Below, one piece after another: positions 40,232-46,790 of a stretch of 46,790 nucleotides of DNA; within the stretch, counting starts at the first letter, position 1, and each line of letters starts with the position of its first letter. Made by a program: the position numbers and the translations under genes. Origin of the DNA: Candidatus Guanabacterium sedimentis (GTDB lineage Bacteria; Acidobacteriota; B3-B38; Guanabaribacteriales; B3-B38); assembly GCA_902505605.1 (NCBI GenBank), contig CABWKN010000035.1, forward strand, positions 1 to 46,790, in the 5' to 3' direction. Below the pieces are notes generated by a model, which was not told where the DNA came from, made no database searches, and saw nothing but the letters and a program-made list of their open reading frames with translations.

Positions 40232-41392
40232 CTACACCTCTTTATACAGGGGGGACATCTCCCGAAGTCGAGCCACATTTTTGCTCAGCTCTTCTATCAA
40301 ATAATCAACCTCCTCTTCAGTATTGGACCTGCCCAAACAGATTCTGAGCGAACAGTGGCTTAGTGCCTCGGGAACCTGCATAGCCAGCAGAACATAAGAA
40401 GACTCCAATGAGCTGGAAGTGCAGGCAGAGCCAGAGGAGATGGCAAAATTCTTCACGGATAGAATTAACGATTCCCCCTCAACAAACTCAAAGCTCAGAT
40501 TCAAATTGCCCGGCAGCCTCTTCTCCGGGTGCCCGTTAAGGTAGACACGCTTTATTCGGTTCATAATCCCTTGGTAGAGACGGTTTCTCAGCTTGGTGAG
40601 CCTTTCGGCTTCCTCATCCATCACTCTGCCGGCTTTCTGGCAGGCTTTACCCAAACCTACTATGCCGGGGACATTCTCAGTGCCCGCCCTTAGGCCTCTC
40701 TCATGTCCGCCGCCATGCAGAAGAGGCTCTATCTTAACTCCCTTTTTCAGATAAAGCGCACCTATTCCCTTGGGACCGTACATCTTATGACCCGAGATGG
40801 CGAGGAGGTCGGTTTTCAACTTATCTACCTTTGTCTCTATTTTACCTGCTCCTTGAACGGCATCCGAATGGAACAACACCCCTTTCTCTCTGGCTATCTC
40901 CCCTATTTTCTCCACTGGCTCGATGGTGCCTACCTCGCTGTTCACGAACATGATAGAGATTAGTATGGTCCTGTCAGTAATAGTTCCCCTTACTTTTTCC
41001 GGGTCAACCATGCCATAGCGGTCCACGGGGAGGTAGGTTACCTTGAAGCCCTCTTTCTCTAAAAATTTGCAGGTTTCCAGCACCGCTTTATGCTCAATCT
41101 GGCTGGTGATGATATGGTTCCCTCGGTCTCGGTAAGCGTGAGCAACTCCTTTAATAGCAAGATTATCCGCTTCTGTAGCTCCACTGGTAAATACAATCTC
41201 TTCAGGATGAGCTCCGATGAGCTCTGCTACCTGACTCCGTGCCTCATCTACTGCTCGACGCGCTTCCCATCCATAGGCATGGGTGGAGCTGGAAGGGTTG
41301 CCAAACTTATTAGTCAGATAAGGCATCATAGCCTCCAGTATCTCAGCGTCCAGGGGTGTGGTTGCGTTGTGGTCCATATAAATAATCTTCAT
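40232..41392 (-). CDS. nifS: Cysteine desulfurase (NifS/IscS type)
   Basis: 386 aa. MDHNATTPL at the start, EADNLAIKG, HSDAVQGAG, PLP lysine Lys203 (AISGHKMYGPKG) and the persulfide-forming Cys324 in SSGSACTSSSLESSYVL are all present. The long Cys loop is of class I type, suited to delivery to IscU. It moves sulfur from cysteine to the adjacent scaffold. AGGAGG and GAGGAG both precede the ATG. It is driven by a near-consensus promoter. Product supports Por, AOR, LarE and ThiC, all Fe-S or sulfur-dependent enzymes in this window. Confidence 0.94.
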   Translation of the reverse strand: MKIIYMDHNATTPLDAEILEAMMPYLTNKFGNPSSSTHAYGWEARRAVDEARSQVAELIGAHPEEIVFTSGATEADNLAIKGVAHAYRDRGNHIITSQIEHKAVLETCKFLEKEGFKVTYLPVDRYGMVDPEKVRGTITDRTILISIMFVNSEVGTIEPVEKIGEIAREKGVLFHSDAVQGAGKIETKVDKLKTDLLAISGHKMYGPKGIGALYLKKGVKIEPLLHGGGHERGLRAGTENVPGIVGLGKACQKAGRVMDEEAERLTKLRNRLYQGIMNRIKRVYLNGHPEKRLPGNLNLSFEFVEGESLILSVKNFAISSGSACTSSSLESSYVLLAMQVPEALSHCSLRICLGRSNTEEEVDYLIEELSKNVARLREMSPLYKEV

Positions 41393-41414
41393 TCTCCTCG
41401 TTCCTCCTAATTAT

Positions 41415-41464
41415 GACCAAAATAGTCTTCTTTTAAATATATTTCCTTCTCTGCATTTTGTCAA
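41415..41464 (-). promoter_or_regulatory. nifS-iscU promoter and possible operator
   Basis: On the minus strand TTGACA (41459-41464), a 17-base spacer and TATATT (41436-41441) form the best sigma70 promoter in the window. Transcription would start near 41429. An imperfect dyad GAC-N7-GTC (41415-41427) sits at or just past the start of transcription, a position where an Rrf2-type repressor could bind; this last point is inference. Confidence 0.75.
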
Positions 41465-41487
41465 TGAAAAAAATAAGGGGGGTTATT

Positions 41488-42381
41488 TCAATTTTTCTCA
41501 AAGGGTGCCCATACTACAAGGCTTTTAGGCAGTATAGAGACCTTCAGTTGGGGGGGCTCAATGAGGGGGTCGCCATCCATGTGAATGGGACCGGGCTTTT
41601 CTCTGAGAATCTCGGTTTGAGTTATCTGATGATAGTCCATCTGAGGTATAGAGTCTATCTTACCGGTGAACAGCTTGGGAAGATGGAGCAGTGCCTGGAA
41701 TAGGCTTAAATTGCTCAGTATACATAGGTCAAGTAAACCATCGTCGATCTTTGCCCTGGGGGCTATTTGAGCTCCACTACCATATTGTTTGCAGTTGGCT
41801 ATGGTTATCAACAAAGGGGAAATCTTGATATCATCTCTATCAATTCGCACCTGAATTGGCTCTGGCTGATAAAGAAAGAACTCTCTCATCCCGATGTAGA
41901 AATAGGGAAAGGCCCCTCGACGACGCCTCTTACCTCGCTGGTTGTATAGCAGGCCAACGCGGGCGTCGAATCCGAGACCGGCGGTGCTGAAAAAATACTT
42001 ACCATTTATAACTCCGGTATCCACTTCCCTCCTGTTTCCTTCAAGGAGAGCTCGACACGCACCTTTGAGGTTCAGGGGAATGCGCAGGTCCCTTGCCAGA
42101 CCGTTGCCGGAGCCGGATGGGATAATGCCCAGGGCTGCTCCGGTGTGGACCAATCCGCTGGCCACCTCTTTTACCGTACCATCTCCCCCTATGGCCACCA
42201 CGAGCTCATAGCCCTGCTTAACCGCTTCTTGAGCTATATAGTAGCCGTGCCCACTCTGCTCGGTGAGGGCAATATCAAAATCCCATAAAGAACCACGAAG
42301 CTCTCGCCGCAATAGGTTAACAACCTTTCCGGGAGACCTCCTCATTCCGGCAACCGGATTTAGAACAAACTTAATCCTCAT
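41488..42381 (-). CDS. Diacylglycerol-kinase-family lipid kinase
   Basis: 297 aa. The nucleotide-binding motif VVAIGGDGTVKEVASGL and GIIPSGSGNGLARDL, plus FSTAGLGFDARVGL and DDGLLDLCIL, identify the DgkB/YegS/BmrU catalytic family. Members phosphorylate diacylglycerol, phosphatidylglycerol or sphingoid-type lipids with ATP; the substrate cannot be told here. It contains no signal peptide. Upstream, TATAAT lies at 42477-42482 on the minus strand but without a good -35. It lies between the nifS promoter and the NSS symporter gene, on the same strand as both. Confidence 0.9.
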   Translation of the reverse strand: MRIKFVLNPVAGMRRSPGKVVNLLRRELRGSLWDFDIALTEQSGHGYYIAQEAVKQGYELVVAIGGDGTVKEVASGLVHTGAALGIIPSGSGNGLARDLRIPLNLKGACRALLEGNRREVDTGVINGKYFFSTAGLGFDARVGLLYNQRGKRRRRGAFPYFYIGMREFFLYQPEPIQVRIDRDDIKISPLLITIANCKQYGSGAQIAPRAKIDDGLLDLCILSNLSLFQALLHLPKLFTGKIDSIPQMDYHQITQTEILREKPGPIHMDGDPLIEPPQLKVSILPKSLVVWAPFEKN

Positions 42382-42600
42382 AACCTTCTTCCAAAGCGAT
42401 CTAACAAACTTCCTAAATAAGTTATCACAAAACCCCTCATTTTTACAACCCTTTAAGGTATTAAGATATTTTATCTATTATAGGGTTTGGTGCGACTCTC
42501 GATGGTACAATAAGTTTATATTTAGCAATAGAATATAGTTGTAATATATATTCTTTTTTGGGAAGAATCAGGATAAGATAAAGAGGAAAGCGTTTAATTA

Positions 42601-43938
42601 TTACCTGAAAACATACTCTAACAACCAGTTGATCCCTATAAACAGAATGGCGAGCGGGATAACAAGCCTCATCCACCAATAGAGAAAGAGCGGGAAGGGT
42701 CTTCCTGTCCCTTTTGATAGTTCTTTCAAAGCCTCTGATCTCTTGATACACCAGACTGTGGTGATTACAGCCAAAAGTGCCCCCAGGGTTTGCATACCTG
42801 AACCGAAGGTTAAATCCCAGGGAAAAAAGATTTTAAAATTGATTAAAGGAGGAATAGCTAACAAAAATACAATAGTGCAGATAAGCAATACCGCTCTTTT
42901 TCTATCCAGTTTGGTGTTATCCACTATCCCTCCGACCAGCACCTCGAAGGCTGCCACATCAGAAAGATAAGCGGCACCGAAGAGTCCGAGGAAAAAGATG
43001 AGACCAAACAACCAACCTGCTGGCATCATGGCGAAGGTTTTGGGTAAAGTGGAGAAGATCAGGCTGGGACCGGAGGCAGGCTCCAAACCTAAGGCAAACA
43101 CCGCCGGGAAAATGGCGAATCCAGCAAGAAGCCCAGCCACAGTATCACCGATTCCAGTATATACAGCGTTTTTAGGGATATTATTTCCTTTATCAAGATA
43201 AGAGCCATAAATTACCATAAAAGTACCCCCAAGGGACATAGAGAATACTGCCTGTCCCAGGGCTGCTGCCATTACAGAACCTGTCAATTCCGTGAACCGG
43301 AAGCCGCTTATATACCACTTTATTCCCTCGCTGGCTCCCTCTAAAGTTATTGCCCGTATAATAAGGATAATCAAAATGACCAATAGTGTGGGCATAATAA
43401 ATTTGCTGACCTTTTCTATTCCTTTTCGCAAGCCCTTCACGAGGATAATCCCGCAAGTAAAAATGACTATTGATGTCATCAGCAGCTGCAAGAAAAATGA
43501 GTGAAGATTGAAACCTGCATCGGGTGGAAGGATAGCCGCGGTGTTCAACTGTCTGCCAAAGGCTTTTATTATCTCACCCAGAGCATAATATGCCACCCAT
43601 CCGAGGGTAACAGAGTAATATCCCGTAGCACAGATAACAATGAAGAAGAAAAATGCTCCCACATACTTCCCTCCGGGAAATCCGCCTTTCTGGAAGGCGC
43701 CCAGTGTGCCTCTCCGAGTGTAACGCCCCAGGGTCCACTCAGCCATAATCGCTGGAATACCGACAACAAAAACCGCCAACAAATAGAAGAAAACAAATGC
43801 CGCGCCTCCGAACTTCCCCACCATATAGGGAAACCGCCAGACATTGCCTAAGCCAACAGCCACTCCGATCATAGTCATTAAAAGACCGAAATTCGAGGCA
43901 AATGTCTCTCGCTTTGGACCTGAATCTGAAGCTTTCAT
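42601..43938 (-). CDS. NSS/SNF-family Na+-dependent amino-acid transporter (LeuT-like)
   Basis: 445 aa, about 11-12 membrane helices. The first helix carries GVAVGLGNVWRFPYMVGKFG and GGAAFVFFYLL, the LeuT/SLC6 signature, with the unwound region that binds substrate and Na+; EWTLGRYTRRG follows. Members import neutral or aromatic amino acids such as tryptophan, tyrosine or leucine with Na+. No regulatory gene is adjacent. It lies 61 bases downstream of the AOR gene on the same strand, suggesting that the imported amino acid feeds 2-oxoacid and aldehyde oxidation. Start lacks a strong Shine-Dalgarno. Confidence 0.93.
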   Translation of the reverse strand: MKASDSGPKRETFASNFGLLMTMIGVAVGLGNVWRFPYMVGKFGGAAFVFFYLLAVFVVGIPAIMAEWTLGRYTRRGTLGAFQKGGFPGGKYVGAFFFFIVICATGYYSVTLGWVAYYALGEIIKAFGRQLNTAAILPPDAGFNLHSFFLQLLMTSIVIFTCGIILVKGLRKGIEKVSKFIMPTLLVILIILIIRAITLEGASEGIKWYISGFRFTELTGSVMAAALGQAVFSMSLGGTFMVIYGSYLDKGNNIPKNAVYTGIGDTVAGLLAGFAIFPAVFALGLEPASGPSLIFSTLPKTFAMMPAGWLFGLIFFLGLFGAAYLSDVAAFEVLVGGIVDNTKLDRKRAVLLICTIVFLLAIPPLINFKIFFPWDLTFGSGMQTLGALLAVITTVWCIKRSEALKELSKGTGRPFPLFLYWWMRLVIPLAILFIGINWLLEYVFR

Positions 43939-43999
43939 ATGAAGTGACCTAAAATTTCTCGCTCATACAGTTTTTTGTTAAACAGTATTCAGGGAAAAG

Positions 44000-45796
44000 C
44001 TACCATTGCCATTTGTGGATTTTGTAATACTCGTCCACCATTCTTTTAATATCTACTGTAGATCCTTTCGTTGGACCTTCATTTAATGGTTCTTTCAGGA
44101 ACCTTTCCGGCAAAGTGTCGTCTTCTCGCCTTACGCCAAAGCTTCTATTTAGCTTAAATTCAATATCAAAAAAATCTCCCATTATTTTTTCCACATATTC
44201 AGGAGAATATTCTATCCCGGTAGCAGATTTTAAGAGGTCGGAAGCTCTTTCAAAATTTAAGATATCCATACAGAGACCGATATTCTTGCACATAGTCATG
44301 GAATCAGTAAGAAGAGCGATTTTTTCAGAATAGCTTACCAGGGCAGCTTTCCCCTCCTCTGCCAGCCGGTCTGCAGCTTTTTCTGTGCCGAAACGCTTTT
44401 TGGCTTCCTTTTTTCTGTTTGTTAATTCGAAGTACGGCTCGGCACGAAGATGGTCAGCACCCCTGGAGGCAATAGCATAAGTAAGACCATATCCTTTTAT
44501 TCCTCTGGGGTCACCACAAATCATGTCCAATCCTTTTACTTGCATCACTAACTTTCTTGACTCTTCGCTAAAACTTTCTGCTAACTTTTTCGCTCCATTT
44601 GCCAGCTTATCTCCAATCCCACGCCGAAAAGCGATCATATTCACAATATCCCGTATCTTATCTACCTCACCCCAGGTGATACTGAGACCATCCAAATCAT
44701 CTGGATGGATCAGCCCCTTCTCCTGGCATTCCATTATCCATCCAATCACCTCAGAGGTTGATATAGAATCCAGCCCCATCTGATTCAGGTACTCAGTCAT
44801 TTCAAGGGCAAAGGGGAGACGAGAGTTTCCTATCCGTGAAGTGAAACTACAGAGAGTTTCAAATTCGGGTCCCTCGCATTCGAAATCTCCGACCACATAA
44901 TAACGAGAACAATGGAGATTGCAGTTAAAGCATGCTTTATTTTTGACCTTATACCTGCTTTCCAGGCTTTGGCCGGAGATTTCATCAACATATGTACAAA
45001 CCCCTTGCTGAAAATGTTTGGTAGGGAGAATGCCAATGCTGTTTAAATCTTTCATCAACATGGTAGTGCCCATCTGGTAGCGCTTCTTGTATTCTTTGTG
45101 ACTTAAAATATCCTTCTCGATTTTCTCTACTTCCGATAAAAAAGCCAGAGGGTCTGCCACCTCCAGAGAATGTGAACCCCTCACCGCCAGGGCTTTTAAA
45201 TTCTTCGACCCCATGACTGCTCCCATCCCGGTGCGTCCGTTTACCCTATTCCCACTAGAAACTATAGCTGAAAAGAGCACATGGTTCTCTCCTGCCGGTC
45301 CAATAGCAGCTACTTGGATTGAATAATCTTTTCTCTCACTTCTGATGTATTCTGTTACCTCTGTAATAGTTTTTCCTGCGTACTCTGGACAGTTCACAAG
45401 TTCTGCACCTGATTCCGTTACCATCAGATAGACCAGGCTATCAGCCCTACCCGCGATAATGATCTGATCGAATCCTGTGAGCTTCATCTCTGCGGCAAAT
45501 TGCCCACCCGCCGCAGAGTCTCCTAAAATACCTGTGAGGGGTGATTTGGCGCTCACAGTATAATAAGCAGATGCGGGGAGGAGTGAACCTGTAAGAGGGC
45601 CGATGCCGAATATAAGGATATTATCAGGTCCCAGGGGGTCGCAGTCGGGGTTTAATTCTTCAAAAAGCCTCTTGGTATTGGCAGCTCGCCCGCCAATAAC
45701 ATCTCTGACCCAGAGAGGGTCTAACATCTCTATTTGAGATTTCCGCTCTGCAAGATTTATTCTCAGCACTCTTCCTCCGTAGCCAAATTTAAGCAT
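44000..45796 (-). CDS. Aldehyde:ferredoxin oxidoreductase (tungstopterin family)
   Basis: 598 aa. The N-terminal domain (GGRAANTKRLFEEL ... SAKSPLTGILGDSAAGGQFAAEMKLTGFD) is AOR_N. The [4Fe-4S] ligands are Cys289-x2-Cys292-x3-Cys296 (CFNCNLHC) and Cys503. DPRGIKGYGLTYAIASRGADH is the pterin-contact motif. The family uses a tungsten (or molybdenum) bis-pyranopterin to oxidise aldehydes to acids with ferredoxin, or the reverse. No tungstate transporter or pterin-synthesis gene is in the window. GGAAAGGAT precedes the ATG. It overlaps the polyferredoxin gene by 8 bases. Substrate class (AOR, FOR, GAPOR or WOR-like) is not decided. Confidence 0.93.
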   Translation of the reverse strand: MLKFGYGGRVLRINLAERKSQIEMLDPLWVRDVIGGRAANTKRLFEELNPDCDPLGPDNILIFGIGPLTGSLLPASAYYTVSAKSPLTGILGDSAAGGQFAAEMKLTGFDQIIIAGRADSLVYLMVTESGAELVNCPEYAGKTITEVTEYIRSERKDYSIQVAAIGPAGENHVLFSAIVSSGNRVNGRTGMGAVMGSKNLKALAVRGSHSLEVADPLAFLSEVEKIEKDILSHKEYKKRYQMGTTMLMKDLNSIGILPTKHFQQGVCTYVDEISGQSLESRYKVKNKACFNCNLHCSRYYVVGDFECEGPEFETLCSFTSRIGNSRLPFALEMTEYLNQMGLDSISTSEVIGWIMECQEKGLIHPDDLDGLSITWGEVDKIRDIVNMIAFRRGIGDKLANGAKKLAESFSEESRKLVMQVKGLDMICGDPRGIKGYGLTYAIASRGADHLRAEPYFELTNRKKEAKKRFGTEKAADRLAEEGKAALVSYSEKIALLTDSMTMCKNIGLCMDILNFERASDLLKSATGIEYSPEYVEKIMGDFFDIEFKLNRSFGVRREDDTLPERFLKEPLNEGPTKGSTVDIKRMVDEYYKIHKWQW

Positions 45797-46307
45797 ATCC
45801 TTTCCTCCACTTCTTTCTTACCTCAGAGCCCTGCCTTTTGATATAAAAATGACGCTTCTGGCTGGGATTCATCTTGTCTGTTTGCTGCTTAAAAAATGCC
45901 AAAGATGGATAATCCTCTGCTTCAGTCTCATAGGTAATGGCTCCTTCTGTGCAAGCCTCAACGCACTTAGGTCTTCCCCCACAAAGATCACAAACATAGA
46001 CTAAATCATCGAATATTTCTATAGCCCCAATAGGACAAGCCTCCTCACAGGCAGCACAGAGTGTGCACAAAGTGGGGGAAATGATTACTTGGCTGAGGGA
46101 ACCTATGATTAGCGCATCATCTGGGCAGCACATACAATAGCGCTCATTGCATTGATTGCATACCACAGGACCATCAATACCAATTTCGTATAAGTTCATA
46201 ACTTTTATCCTGGCTAAGCGATTGTTGATTTTTCCCGTCCGAAAGAAAGCGCAAACAGCCTCACATCTTTTGCATCCGGTACATTTGCTTATATCAACTC
46301 GGATCAC
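45789..46307 (-). CDS. Polyferredoxin-type electron-transfer subunit of AOR
   Basis: 172 aa from the GTG at 46307. Four [4Fe-4S] motifs: CTGCKRCEAVC, CNQCNERYCMCCP, CTLCAACEEACP and CDLCGGRPKCVEAC, as in HycB/DMSO-reductase B-type electron-transfer proteins and the AorB/GorS partners of AORs. It should carry electrons from AOR to ferredoxin or another acceptor. The GTG at 46307 lies eight bases after GGAGG; the track's GTG three codons earlier is almost on top of the Shine-Dalgarno. Its 3' end overlaps the AOR gene by 8 bases, so translation is coupled. Confidence 0.9.
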   Translation of the reverse strand: MIRVDISKCTGCKRCEAVCAFFRTGKINNRLARIKVMNLYEIGIDGPVVCNQCNERYCMCCPDDALIIGSLSQVIISPTLCTLCAACEEACPIGAIEIFDDLVYVCDLCGGRPKCVEACTEGAITYETEAEDYPSLAFFKQQTDKMNPSQKRHFYIKRQGSEVRKKWRKGYA

Positions 46308-46355
46308 CTTCACCACCTCCTGCTTGTCAAAAGTTAAGAACCAACTATATAATCT

Positions 46356-46628
46356 CTATTCTATAACCTCAAGGCGATATTGTACCAGTCCTTTTGGATC
46401 GGGGCAGGAAAAGGTTTTAACTTTTTTTACCCAATGATTATCTTCCAACCTGCTTCTCACAGTTAGAATGGGAAAGATAGGCATCATACTTTGTAAAGCC
46501 CATATACAAATATGTTTCCCTTCAGGAATATAAAGCTTGGAATCCTCAATATAGAAATAATCACCCACTTGCATAGGAAGGTTGCAGTAGCCATTAATCC
46601 TTTCTACGCTAACCCTTATTTTTGCCAC
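46356..46628 (-). CDS. TIGR04076-family protein
   Basis: 90 aa. The order VGDYFYIEDSKLYIPEGKHICIWALQSMMPIFPIL and FSCPDPKGLVQYRLE matches the TIGR04076 family, small proteins of unknown function found near oxidoreductases in anaerobes. Three cysteines (GYC, HIC, FSC) could bind a metal or cluster. It precedes the polyferredoxin and AOR genes in the same direction (48-base gap), suggesting a shared transcript and an accessory role for AOR. Confidence 0.82.
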   Translation of the reverse strand: MAKIRVSVERINGYCNLPMQVGDYFYIEDSKLYIPEGKHICIWALQSMMPIFPILTVRSRLEDNHWVKKVKTFSCPDPKGLVQYRLEVIE

Positions 46629-46651
46629 TTTTATGCCTCCATTTATTGCTT

Positions 46652-46660
46652 TTTATATCA
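46652..46660 (-). promoter_or_regulatory. Candidate extended -10 promoter of the AOR operon
   Basis: On the minus strand TGATATAAA fits an extended -10 element (one mismatch in the hexamer) about 24 bases before the TIGR04076 start codon; no convincing -35 is seen 17 bases upstream. A palindrome TTTCGCGAAA lies at 46735-46744 about 80 bases further up and could be an operator. Both are weak, by-eye calls. Confidence 0.4.
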
Positions 46661-46790
46661 CTAGTCTGTTCTTCAAATCCTAAAATATCCAAATGAATAA
46701 GATACTTTTTTCACTCATTTTACTTCCTATTTATTTTCGCGAAAGGCAGGCTCTGACATTTCAGCCACGGAAATCGTCAAGGCTGGGAGA

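Noticed and set aside
39829-40347. 172-aa plus-strand ORF
   Set aside because: Antisense to iscU and nifS; no protein features.
1-46790. tRNA or rRNA genes, insertion sequences, phage genes
   Set aside because: I looked through the gaps for T-loop (GTTCGAATC-like) sequence, transposase frames and flanking repeats and saw none.

Overview
This 46.8 kb window is a gene-dense bacterial chromosome segment with about 41 credible protein genes. I see no rRNA, tRNA, CRISPR array, insertion sequence or phage gene. The gene content points to an anaerobic, protein- or amino-acid-fermenting heterotroph. It has a four-subunit pyruvate/2-oxoacid:ferredoxin oxidoreductase, an aldehyde:ferredoxin oxidoreductase with a polyferredoxin partner, many exported peptidases and hydrolases, Na+-coupled transporters, and oxygen-sensitive Fe-S biosynthesis genes. 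Candidatus Aminicenantes or a related Acidobacteriota-like uncultured lineage would fit, but no marker gene here settles the taxonomy. Shine-Dalgarno sequences are strong (AGGAGG/GAGGTG), TTG and GTG starts are common, and many adjacent genes overlap by a few bases.

Layout. 1-13 kb: an exported or membrane hydrolase region holding an alpha/beta hydrolase with a membrane domain, an M20 peptidase, an S9 prolyl-oligopeptidase-type peptidase, an AT-rich serine beta-lactamase-like gene, an M28 peptidase with a C-terminal PqqD-like domain, DUF6064 and PH-domain membrane proteins, and a kynureninase-like PLP enzyme. 13.5-18.3 kb: an alkaline-phosphatase-superfamily phosphodiesterase followed in frame by a stranded DUF362 C-terminus, an exported GyrI-like domain protein, small cysteine-rich proteins, DUF488, and an Fe-S PD-(D/E)XK nuclease whose C-terminus resembles a sliding-clamp-binding peptide. 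18.4-24 kb: an NhaC antiporter, a truncated Tat-signal ORF with an SD-sequestering hairpin, TldD and TldE, a small exported protein and a STAS protein. 24-28 kb, minus strand: larE - flhG/minD-like ATPase - J-like/RodZ-like HTH protein - DUF2851, tightly packed. 28-29 kb: a PQQ-type beta-propeller.

29.3-41.4 kb is a long minus-strand run of several transcription units. In transcription order it is nifS-iscU; porC-porD-porA-porB; fmdB-type zinc ribbon; thiC; an Rrf2 Fe-S-type regulator; hsp20; lon; dcd; a 68-aa unknown; trxB. It combines Fe-S assembly, an Fe-S/TPP enzyme, the Fe-S enzyme making the TPP pyrimidine, a probable Fe-S sensor and protein/redox quality control. The nifS promoter (TTGACA-17-TATATT) and por promoter (TGCTATAAT) are visible. 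41.5-46.7 kb: a lipid kinase, an NSS Na+/amino-acid symporter and an AOR operon (TIGR04076 protein - polyferredoxin - AOR).

How it could work together (inference): exported peptidases release peptides and amino acids, the Na+ symporter and NhaC run on the sodium gradient, and 2-oxoacids and aldehydes from amino-acid breakdown are oxidised by Por and AOR with ferredoxin as acceptor, supported by the neighbouring Fe-S and thiamine genes. No single proven new system is visible. The best leads are the M28-PqqD-like fusion, the J/HTH-FlhG-DUF2851 unit, the clamp-motif nuclease, the Fe-S/TPP island and two remnant genes.
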